DNA from: Drosophila miranda
Lineage: Eukaryota > Arthropoda > Insecta > Diptera > Drosophilidae
DNA: 64,000 nt
NCBI RefSeq assembly: GCF_003369915.1
Contig: NC_046675.1
Coordinates: 12,524,001 to 12,588,000 of the forward strand
Direction of reading: 5' to 3'
In this document: piece by piece, positions 41,524-52,600 of the stretch
Layout: each line of letters starts with the position of its first letter
Numbering within the stretch: the stretch's first letter is position 1
Notes under the pieces: generated by a model
What the model saw: the letters and a program-made list of their open reading frames with translations, nothing else
What the model was told of the DNA's origin: nothing
Database searches by the model: none
Made by a program: the position numbers and the translations under genes

Positions 41524-43911
41524 TCTAAATAGTTATACAGACAATATTTCATTATATTATTTAAGTAAAGTAAGTTAAATTATATTATAAATAAATTAAA
41601 TAACAATTACCCTAAATTTTTGAGAGTTCTTTATTCGCGAGATAAAAATGATTGCGATCTTAATTGAAATTTGGAAAATGAATTCCAGAGTTAATGAAAT
41701 TTGTTGCTTAAATGTGACTATGATATCTAAAGAAGTTGTATTCAAAATTAAGCAGTAAAGTTTTCTAATTTTTGTAGTTTACAAAATCTTATCGCAGTAA
41801 AGCGAAATATGATATTGGCAAAAACTATCTACTGTACACTTTATTTCTAAAAAAGTGTTTTGTCTGTCGACATAACAACATACAATATTTCTGTCTGTTC
41901 TCCTTCTGTAAGTTCGTCTGAAAAATATTCTAAAATAGTATTTAACTTCGAACGGTTGGAGCCTTATTTAAGAAAGCTTCCAGAAAAATGATCTGCAAGG
42001 TTCTAAAGGTTCGTTCCCGGAAGCTGAGTTTTCCTTTTTATAGGATATTTTATATTTACTTTTTCACTGTATTTATTGAGAGAACAGAACATAACTTTAC
42101 AAGTAGAAAAAAAAGGAATGAAACTACATAGAATGAAAAGGATATTGTTGAACTAAGTTATTGATAAAATCTTTGAATAAGCATCTTTTATTATTAAAAT
42201 ACTTTGCTTATAATAACATTAAACAGATAACGAAAGTTTGTTAATTTTTCTACAATAGAAACCAGTAGTTATAGCATACATATGAGCATCCCGATAACAA
42301 TAAAAAATGTTCCCCTACAATGGATTAGTCTTGGCTTTCATGCATGTAATACATTTTTAACTTTCATCTGCATTAGAAATTCAATCAATTATGTATGTAT
42401 AGTTCTCCCCACATATGAAACACCATCTCATATCAGTTTCACCTGATGCAAATCCAATTTGGATAAAGTAATTCAATATTTCATGGCGGAAAATGGTTGA
42501 CTTTGTTCATTTTGCTTCCCACAAAACCAGGCATCACATTCGAATAATGGGATCAAACAAGACCGCCCCATACAGAGATACCTTCAAGGCCATATGGGAA
42601 AATATTTGAAAATGTTGAATGAAAATGAGGAAATTCGCGTGCCGGAAAAACAGCAAACGCTGAGATAGAGTCGGGAATGGTGGAGGAGGAGGGCAGGCTA
42701 AGCCGATTTCGTAATTGTTGCTGTTGTTTTTATGGTCAAGTATAATTTGTTTTTCCGCAACCTTTGTTTGCAAAACATGCAAAAATATCAGATTACAAAG
42801 CGGCAGTTCCTCCTGAGAAGATGACGGAACCATTTTCCGACGGAGAGTGGGGGACAATGTTTCAGGATGCGTTTTCCAAGTGTATGTAGAATTTGTATTT
42901 GTGCCACAGAGCCTGGCAAATGAGTTTACGCAAATCCCAGGGATGTCTGCACCTAATCCTCCATCTAATCCGATCATATGAGTACGAAAGGGCCAAAGGA
43001 TCTTGACCAAAGTGGAGAACAGGAAGAGCGGATCGCGTGCGCCATTTACTTATCTCAAATGAGCATCGAAAGGTGATCTGCAGCAAAGGGTTGGCCATGG
43101 ATACTGAAATTGAGAATATCAAATGTCGCATACGATCAATCAGCAGCACATGTCCACATATTTATCAGGGAACAGACCGCCGTCTCTTGGAAACTTTCCA
43201 CATCAGACCCTAGCCATTCTCCGTCAGAGACAGAGACCGAGCACTCGAAGGATCAGCTGGAACAATTTAAGCCACACTCATTAGTTGCAGATAATTCGAG
43301 TAAATTTGTGAAATCGGCTTATGATTTGCATTCAATTCAATTCAGTGAAGGAATGTTTATGTTACTAATCTAGTCCTGTTTGACAAACAATGCGGCAATA
43401 TTTATTCTAATGGCGTAGAATAACACAGCAAATGTCCCCGGCGGTCGCTCCTTGTCCCATTCTTAGGGCCGGACAAAGGCCAGGCGCAGGCGCATGCGCA
43501 AATACTCGTAGAATGGAAAAACTGGGTCAAGACGGGCGCGGGATGGACTAAACGGACGGGGATTAACGTAATTCCCATTTTTACGTAGATTGAAGTAAGC
43601 GCGGTGCGCTGGCTTAGCAGGCGTCAGACAGACTGCCCTTTTTTGATCTTTTGTGTAATTTGGAGATGCAGAAATGAAAACTTGCCTCTGCTTTTCAAAT
43701 TTAAATTTAAAGAATTTCTGCCAACAGACTGTTGTTCATTTGCATTTAACAGAACTGACATGGGGCCTAACAGCACCCAGCGCCCTCTAGCTGTAGTTGA
43801 CAGCACCGCTTGGCCAGTAGGGTTGCCAAGGCGGCATATTTACGGTACATCGGTATGTAATGGGATATTTTATCAACTTCTTTAATCTATTAAATTTCAT
43901 TTGCAAAGGTA
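41524..43911. other. Intergenic DNA, no gene recognised
   Basis: AT-rich to about 42.5 kb, then more balanced sequence. Open frames on both strands (for instance 42534-43010 minus and 43110-43373 plus) show no family similarity. A GGCATATTTACGGTACAT stretch near 43832 faintly resembles the Motif 6 arrays but is not repeated. Confidence 0.5.
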
Positions 43912-44379
43912 AATCCAATAAAAGCAAGTGTTTAAAATAAGCCAGTTAATTAGAAAATTGATTCATTAATTGAATAAAATTATGTGGGCATATCTAAATG
44001 TTCTATCTAGCTCATAATATTTGACGGAACATCAAAATTAAGCATTATGGTTTCCAATCCTGGACGGAGAACGATTAGCCCATTGTAGACCAAGGGGGTA
44101 TTGTAATATACCACCGAAGATATTGAACATTTTTAGTTTTAGTTCAGGTGAAAGATATCTTTTTTCGTGTTCAGAGAAATGATGGCATAGATTGCTCTAT
44201 AATCAGTAATGTTTTCCGCCATTTACCCTAAGTCGTTGAACAGTTTAAATACAAGAGGCTTAAGTGGGCTAAGTTCGTTTCTTCATCGGTATATTTTTGG
44301 TATATTTTGCAAATGGGACGGTATATTTCGGTATATTTTTGAGAGTCAGACCGTATTTCATAAGTGCGCGGTCACACCA
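43912..44379 (+). repeat. Dispersed repeat, copy C (upstream of RpS30) with Motif 6 array
   Basis: Matches copy B through AATAAAAGCAAGTG, AAATTATGTGGGCA, TGGACGGAGAACG, GATGGCATAGATT-like and GGCTTAAGTGGGCTAAGTTCG. It ends in four GGTATATTT elements and CGGTCACACC. The first of the two tandem 5' units of copies A and B is absent. Confidence 0.75.
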
Positions 44380-44397
44380 TCGCCATCTTTCTTTTTC
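44284..44397 (+). promoter_or_regulatory. RpS30 core promoter: Motif 6, Motif 1 and TCT initiator
   Basis: Motif 6-like elements lie between 44287 and 44340. A Motif 1 match with one change (CGGTCACACCA) is at 44369-44379, and the pyrimidine TCT initiator TCTTTCTTTTTC at 44386-44397. TCT initiators mark ribosomal protein genes in Drosophila. A short noncoding first exon would run from about 44390 to 44421, where a GTGAGC donor follows. Confidence 0.7.
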
Positions 44398-44658
44398 GAT
44401 CCGCACGCACCGAGGGACAAGGTGAGCGAATAATTTTTTGCTAAATAATATGGAAAAAATGAGAGTTCAACAACAAAGACGGTGAAAATGTGTGACCGAG
44501 TGTGCACTGGATGGGTGGTGCATGAAATGCCAGAGTCTTAACAAATGAGAACTGTTGAAATGAGTGATTGAATCGGCACACGTGTTTCGCTTAGTCGCGC
44601 CTCTGCTACAGTGGAGACTAATTTGTCTTTTCGTCGTTCGGTTGCAGATCGCGTCAAG

Positions 44659-45142
44659 ATGCAGCTTTTCGTACGTGGATTTGAAACTATTGAGGCTTTG
44701 GAGGTGTCCCAGGATGCCACCATCGCTGGAGTCAAGGTGAGTACGGACGGCGCGGGCTGACATCGTTCGCTACAACAACAATAGTCCAACCCTAACCTAA
44801 TTGTTGTTTTTTGGAATTCAGAACCAGCTCGCCCAGCTGCATGGCTTCAACGCCGAGGAGGTGAGCCTCAACTGCGAGGGCACCACCCTGGCCAACGAGA
44901 CGCCCGTGACCGCGCTCAGCTCCTTCGAGCTGGACATCAACATTCCCATGCTTGGTGGTAAGGTGCACGGCTCTCTGGCTCGTGCCGGTAAGGTCAAGGG
45001 ACAGACCCCCAAGGTGGAGAAGCAGGAGAAGAAGAAGAAGAAGACCGGCCGCGCCAAGCGCAGGATCCAGTACAATCGCCGCTTCGTGAACTTTGTCCAG
45101 GGCTTCGGCCGTCGTCGTGGCCCCAACGCCAACTCCACGTAA
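44659..45142 (+). CDS. RpS30: Ubiquitin-like FUBI fused to 40S ribosomal protein S30 (FAU)
   Basis: Coding exons 44659-44736 and 44822-45142 give 132 residues. The first 74 or so form the ubiquitin-like FUBI domain ending in Gly-Gly (LGG before KVHGS), where processing releases the basic S30 part ([18 protein letters not shown] onward, with the [12 protein letters not shown] segment). S30 joins the small ribosomal subunit. The length equals my memory of the melanogaster protein. The ATG lies 12 bases after an acceptor AG, so a noncoding leader exon from about 44390 is spliced on. Its 3' end converges on Ir93a with only 150 bp between stop codons, so the 3' UTRs must be short or overlap. Confidence 0.97.
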
Positions 45143-45292
45143 AGTGTGAACCGTGTCTCTGGGATGATGAACAAGTCGCTATCTTTTAATGCATAATGAT
45201 GTTCATAAAGTAATTTTCAAAAATTAAACAAACTATTTTACAAATTTCAAGCTGTAAACCCGACGCGACTCGTCCGTGTAATGTTTCGTTTC

Positions 45293-48200
45293 TCAATTGG
45301 TGAAAACGGTCGGCTTGCGACTGTCGCTTTGGACGTAGAGGCGATAGAACCAGTACTCGATGCAGCCAACGAATACAGCCAGAATGAAGCCAAGCAGCAG
45401 CACCAGAAAGCATCCCTGCATGTCATCCATGTTCACCTTGTGATTAGTGATCTGTCTGAGGATGCTTTTGCCATTGCACTTGTCCGCGCTGGGCAGATTG
45501 GTCCTGTGCCAGCGCTCGATGAAACCCATGCGAAACATTCTATCTATGTGCTGGTTGATCAAGTGCAAGTAGGCGCTCTGCGAGGGTACAATCAAGGCAA
45601 TCTGCTCGTCGACAAAGCTCTCCTTGCCCAGGGCAAACCGGCACTCCTTGTCGCGCTCAAAGTGCTGCTGCACAACCAGCTGCAGATTGATGCGCCAATC
45701 GATGTTGATGCGCTGTCCATCCTTCACCGCCTCAATATCCTCGCCCTGGCCATTGTTGTATATAATCGCCTTGGCCACATACTGTTTGAAGTCATCGCGC
45801 GTCGTTCTTTGCACATACTTTTCGAAAAAGGTTCCGTTTCGCAGGCCATATTGGAAGATTTCCGTGTGGCGATGCAGCTGGTTCAGATAGTCAACGCCCG
45901 GCTGGAACTTGGGAAACGTGAGGAAAGCCACTAGGTTTCCGCAGTACGTGGTCACCAGCACAATCACAACGATCCACCAGAAGCCCACCACCAGTCGTCC
46001 GCTGTCTGCTCTGGGCAGGTACATGCCACCTGCCGTAACCATATTTTCAAGTAGATGGTAGAGATGTTTTTTAGTTGGTATACTCACCCTGTTGCAGTAG
46101 CGCCCCAAAGATGTACCAAAAGCAGCTCTTGACCGATGATAGCCCGTGGATTTGGAGCTCTTGTAGCGGCGCAAGGCGATTGATGGCATATAGCATGGGG
46201 GCCGTCAGAAAGATGATGCCCACCAGGCATCCCCAGGTCCCTGTGGTAAACGGAGCCGTGAAAAGATAGATGCGAGACACCTCATCCGGCTGACGGGTGA
46301 TGAAGGAGTACTTCTGAACGCTCACTGGCTGGGTGTAATTAAACGCTTTCTTATCGGGATCCTCTACGGTGGCCGCCACTGCGGCCATGAAGAACTGATT
46401 GCCCTGAACCATCTCCACCACGCGATAGGGTATGGCATAGGTCATTGAACCCAACAGTTCGTCCTGAAATGGAGGGTCTTTGAGTAGACCTTTGAACCTT
46501 CTAAGAACTGGTATTCTTTCACTTACGCTCTCGTTCGTGCTCTGATTGAGGGGAAACTCATCGTCATAGGTTTTTGCCTCGTGCAGGTAATAGCTGAAGT
46601 TTAGTGCCCGACTCAGCTCCTTCAGTATCTCCAAGGTAATGCCCTTGTGATCGACAATGACTCCGTGGTTGTTCTTGGTCAGTATTTGCCAGGGAGGGTT
46701 CTACGAGTAATTTGAACCATATATACATGTACGGATTATATTATACATATATTATATTCAAAATCTCACATGCATCGTCACAATGTCCATGGTGATATTA
46801 CGGAAGTGCTGTGCGATATGGGGGAATGTTAGCTCCTGGCAAACGAATCCCAGCAAGGGACTCCAGTAGCCAATATCGACAAACTCAAAGTTCTGGTTCC
46901 TGGCATCCCTGGTGGGAGCTAAAGAGTATGGCCTGATGTAAGGGATAACCCATGGAATGAGAATCTCACCTGGACTGGACTTACCCGTTCGAAATTGCCG
47001 ATTCTCTTGGCTCTTGCCCCAGGTGATGGCTGTCTCAAATCTCCACTTGGCACAGCTGGCACACTTGCTGTTGGTCTTTAGGTATTCCTAAGGATCATTC
47101 GGTATGTATTGTGTATGCTAGTACATGAATAAAACTCCAGCATTACCTTCATGTACTTTAGAATCTCATACTGCTTTTCCTGCTTGGTGGAGCGTATGGA
47201 CTCCCACTCCTCATCGGAGATCTCACCGTATATGGACTGCTCCTCGACCGTCATCTTGGAAATGGCCGTCACCAGAGCCATACTTATCTCGGCTATCGTA
47301 CAGTTCAGCGTGTCCATGCAATCGGTATTCGTTTCATTCAGAGCAAAGGCTATGTTTGCTCCCTCCGCCAGGTTGATGGTCACCGTGCTGGCATCAAAGT
47401 CCTGCCGCATCGTCTCCAACACAAAGAACATCCACTGATTGCCCACATGGAACATATTCATCGTCTCGCCAATCTCTATGATATCGTCGTGAAATTTGGA
47501 CAAAACAAGGAACTGTTGATTCTTCTGCTCGTGATTGATGGGAGAAAAATGGGAGAGCGCATGGCGCAGGGCAGCCCGTTTCTTCTGTCCTCGAAGGGAG
47601 TCGTCAATCTTGTAGAGAATCAATGATATCGGCGCAATGTGATTGGTAGTGCTCTCGTGGACTATGGCCTTGACCAGCTCGGAGTTATTATCCACTGAAA
47701 GTCAAATCCGATTACACTGTTGGAGTATTTGAGAGACTAAGGATACCCACATATGTTTTGGTCTACCAGCACAACTGCCGTCTTCCAATTGAGAATCTGT
47801 TGGACCTTGGCATCGAGTACGATCTGGGGTAATTCGTCGCCATGCTCAACCATGGGAGCCTATCAAACAAAGCCAATAGGATTGGACCCTAAACACTAAG
47901 AATCAAACTTTGCCTCACCATCAAAGCTTTATTCAACGGCAAACGGGGACAGTCGGAGTCTGTGATGGCGATCAACAGCACTGAGGTCTCCTGAGTGCTC
48001 CTGTAGAGGTTCCAGGTGTTTGCACAGTCCGTCACCGTAATCGCAGCCAGAAAATCTGAGATATATAATCAAGTGGGCTCAAATAATCATCAGAACAGAT
48101 AAGTTCTTACCCTTTTTTAACCGCACCGCATTCCAGCGAAAGTATCGTACATTGATGCCGCCGTTCTTCAGGTTCTCCCGTATGATGTCGCTTAAGATTT

Positions 48201-48436
48201 TCTCGAAATGGGCCATAATATTCTGGCCGTGCCTGGTCATGTATTCATGGTCCACCACAACAGCTATACACATGATTAGTGGAGACTTATCTTTATCCCG
48301 GGTGTAACCAGAACTCACCCAGAGAAGCATTGGCGCTTAGAAATGAGGAAAAGTCGTTTCCCTCCACCGCCATTGGCCACGAAAGGAAGTAGAGCTGAAA
48401 TCCGAAAAGGAGCAGAAGACAGCCCGATGACCTCAT
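45293..48436 (-). CDS. Ir93a: Ionotropic receptor 93a
   Basis: Variant ionotropic glutamate receptor family channel subunit used in fly sensory neurons; known as a co-receptor for temperature and humidity sensing with IR25a. Minus-strand coding exons 48319-48436, 48111-48263, 47919-48055, 47751-47859, 47147-47694, 46985-47087, 46770-46918, 46527-46700, 46088-46463 and 45293-46029 join in frame to 867 residues (melanogaster about 868). A signal peptide opens the protein, then a long amino-terminal domain, the split ligand-binding domain from about residue 410, pore segment LLQQGG near 618-624, and the third membrane helix with TTYCGNLVAFL where true iGluRs have [10 protein letters not shown]. 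The last helix is near the C-terminus. The start at 48436 was preferred because it begins a clean signal peptide; an in-frame ATG at 48586 would add 50 residues. Confidence 0.94.
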
Positions 48437-48586
48437 GCCGCCAGGATACCTGAAAGGCAACTGCGAACCGCTAGACAGCCTAGCCAACGAGGTAACCTCT
48501 TTCTGATAACAAAAATTCCAATTAAAACCCGGCAATTGGACTGCATGCAGTGGCAACAGCGCGTGCAGGGCCCATGAAAAATTCAT

Positions 48587-49697
48587 TGGCGAGAAAGTGA
48601 ACAGGAATCAGCTGAAGGGAATGTGATTGACGGTTTGCGGTTAGGCGTCGACAGCCAACTCGACATCAATGTTCAATTGGCCGCAGGTGTTCATCAGGTG
48701 GTATCGGATTGGGATTCGTACAAGATTTTTGGTGATGTTTTTGTTAACTTGCTTTATTTAATTATAAGTAATTTTATGAAATTGTTTGTCAGAATTGCCT
48801 GTATGCGCGATAATTACATTTTACAATCTTATGTCTTAGGATGAGGGGCAGTTGGAGGGGTAATAGATTGGGGGGATTGGGGATTGTATGTCTAAGCTAA
48901 GAGTTACAGTTACACTTAGGCGAGAGGTCTACTGGCTAGTTGTCCGTTGAAAATATCGGAATTTTTGTTCTTTTTATGTGTAAACTGTGTCCAGATATCT
49001 TAGGGATACTCGAACACGCTGATCTTGTCGTCTGGATTATGGGTTTGTATATATCTTTCATGTTTATATACTCGTACTCGTATAATTTAGCTACAATTAC
49101 TTCTATAGGTCAATTCCCAAAAATGCTTTCAAATATAAATGCAATACGATTCGATTTCGATTTGTTGTAAGTTGTTGCGTTGTTGCGTTGTTGTGGTTCC
49201 TTTAGTGTATAGTTTATGTATATGATTATTACGAGTAAGTTACGAAAGGGAGTATAAGTATAACCTGTATAAATATATATACGAATTAATATACATATTA
49301 TATCTTTCCTAAGTTTGCAGTTTTAGTGTATATTTATTTCTTGACTCGGGTCGCCCGCTACTTGTCGAACAATTTGAACGTAGTGCAAACTTTCATTGGT
49401 GGCTCCTGCGTGTAGATCTCTCCATTTACACACGGGCAGCGTACAAACTATGTAATCCCAAAAATATTGTATATCGTATCGAATATCTAAGTACTACGAC
49501 TGCGTGGGATAGCGACAACGGGCTATTTTTAATCTATTGTTCTTGATATATGCTCTAGAGAATCGGTTGGATTGCACATCTTCCGCCTTTTACTTGCATT
49601 TTTGATTGAAGTTCCACGACCACACTCATACCATACATATCATGCTCGATCTCGCCTTTTTCCTTTAAACCCATTCATCCCGGGTTTATGACTTTTC
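48587..49697. other. Gap between Ir93a and KaiR1D
   Basis: It contains the 5' flank of Ir93a and the 3' UTR of KaiR1D, both on the minus strand. AT-rich, with no exon of its own; possible reverse AATAAA words occur near 49333. Confidence 0.5.
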
Positions 49698-52600
49698 TCA
49701 TTCATTGAGAATCGCACTGAGACGCTCCTCGACGGCGACCTTGCGTGACTTCCACACGAACTCGCAGACAGCTATGACACAGGCCACCCCCATGCCGCCC
49801 ATTAGCACCACAAACACACCGCCCACATTGGCCAGGCCCAGTTCGTTGGCCGCCGATGATGACTTGGAGGTTTCCACACGGCACTTGCCACCGCCGCGCT
49901 TCTCCTTCCACCACTTGGTTTTCAGGATGTGCAGCTTTCCCTCCTCCTGAAGCTTGAGTATGACACTGTTGATGGCAGTGCGGTAAGGTGAGTCTAAAAA
50001 GATAAAAGTCATTCAGGTAATGCTCTCTAAATAGGTGCGTTTTGGGACTGACTTGGTGGGGTGGCTATGCCATAGCTTTTGGTGTCCAACATGCCTCCGA
50101 CCTGCGTCAGCTCGCAGTTTCGTTCGGTAACATATTCAATGGAGGTGGACTCCATCAGAAATGCATAGGAACCTGTAAATATATGATTTTAGAACAGGAT
50201 TAACATTCAGTTAAGACTTCTGGCATACCTTTGCCCTTGGCCACACGATCAACACCTTCGCCATTGCTGGCTGTGAAGACGGAGGGACGTGCAGATTCCA
50301 TGAAAGACCACATGCGCTGATACGTGGAGATCTTTGAGTCCTGCCAAAAGAAAATTGCAATGAAAACAGATTCGAATCTTTCAGACTACTTTCCCCACAT
50401 ACCCTAAAGAAAGCCGCTGTGCTGCCGCCCTTGAGGGCACCGTATTTGATTCTCGTCTGCTTGGCCAAGTCCTCGGCACTTTCGATGGGCGAATCCATGC
50501 GTTCGACCGTCAAAAAGGCAGCCAGGTTGGCCGTATACGAAGAGATCATAATTAGTGTGAAGAACCACCAAATGCCAGCCACCATACGAGTGGATAGAGC
50601 CCTAAAGAAAGTTACTTTGGTCATCCCAAACTTGGAAAAGTTATGTTGATTATCCTTACTTGGGCAGGAAGTCGCAGCCTTGTTGCATCAGCGATCCAAT
50701 GGCAAACCACATGCAGTTGAGCAGCGTAAACTGGCTCTCCACCTTTTCGCCATGGGCATCGGTGTAGGCTGGCCACTCGTAGGGTGTGAATCTATAGAAA
50801 AGCCATTTCTTAGCAACGAAAATTGTATCTTTTGGCATTAAACTACTTGGCCAGAATGAAGAGCAGCACTGAGACACCTAAGTAGGCTGTTGCCATGTAG
50901 ATCCAAACGTCCAGCGACAAGGGCGACAGGAAGGAGAACAAGTTAGGTGGCTGCTTGATGGGTTTGCGGTAGAGGATGGATACGCCCAGGTTCATGAAGG
51001 GTGTGGTAAAGTCCACAGCTTGTTCCCGCTCAAAGGTGATGGTGAGATCCGCTATAGCCAGATCGGCACGCTGCTCCAGCAGGTCTCGTATCATGCCATT
51101 CCATTCCCTATAAGAATATGTTGAGGACTTTATTCAAGAAATTTACTGGGCATTAATTCTTACCCTGTTAATTTATTCAGACTTCCATAGCTGCCGTCGG
51201 GCACCAGTTGTATTTTATAGTTGAAACCTAGGGACTTGGAGATCTCATGGATGAGATCGACAGCATAGCCCTCGAACTGATCGTTGCCACTGAGCGGCAC
51301 AGCCGACTCCTTGCGCATGCAATACGGATTGCTCTACAGAGAAAAACAGGGATAAGCAGATGATGATGGATGGATGATCATGGTAGTCAAGTCTTATAAC
51401 ATTACCAGTATGGTGGTCACCACTAGGGTTTTGTTCTTCAGATTCGCCTCAATCTCCTGCTGCTTCTGGCTGAAGGTGCGTGTAAAGTTGATGCCATCGG
51501 GTAGCGTGGAGTTCCAGGTGCCGATCTTGCGGATTCCCGCTGGCGTAAGCTCCACAATGTCCAGCATGAAGTCGGTGCGGAAACCCTGGTGATCGAACTT
51601 GATCACATTCGTGAGGCCCTTCATCTCGACGATCTTCATATAGTTTATGAGGCTAAAGCCGTGCTGCCAGGTGCTCTGGCCGTCGCAGCTGATCGGATGA
51701 ATGTCGATCTGCTGCGAGGTGTCCAGGTCATGCAGCGCCTTGGCAAACAGATGCACGGCATCGTACATCAGAGCCGTCTCCGAACGTACTGTGGTCAGAT
51801 TGGCCGAACGCAGGAGGCCCTTCTCATCGATGCTCCACTGACGCACCACGTCCGAGACGATCTTATCGTTGATAAGCCGAAATCCGGTGATGTTGGTCCC
51901 GCCATAGCGAAACTCATCCAGGTTCACGGTGTGCAGGTCCAGGGATGTAACCAGATAGCTGTGGTAGTCGCTCATCATCCCAATCTGCTGGGCCTGCTTG
52001 AGGACCTCGTGAATGCGCTCCGTGGAGCAATCCAGGACAATGTGGGCCTCGGCTGAGTTCTTGATTTGCTTAAGAAGGGGACTAGGGCGGAATGTAGGGC
52101 ATGTAAATATTGTAAGTATATTATTGTCGTATGTTGTTCCGTACCGGTAATCCCCGCTGTCGCTTAGCTGGCGCACCGTAATGGGAAAGGGTGTCATACC
52201 GTGTGCCTTAAGCAGCTCCTGCAGTCGCACGATACCGTCATTGTTCTCGTAGATTATGGTGAACGTCTTCCAGCCCCAGTGCCGTACAATATCCACATAA
52301 GCCTTAATTCAAACACAAACGTCAACATCGTGAAGAGGAAGGAAGCATAGCCAAGGAAGCGTATTCATACCTTTGAGAGTGTATTAGGATGCGGATAAAG
52401 GTTCACCAGGCAGCTTTCCCGCCTCAGTCGGTAGTCCCAGCGATTCTCCAAATGCGGTATCTAGAATGAGTGGGTGGCTCTCCTTTAGAAGGGTTCTATT
52501 GCCATCATCCTACTTTTGTAATGCAATTGCATTCCATCTGCCACCATCCACATTCCCATTCAACATTCATAGCCCCACCCGCACCCACAGGCACACACAT

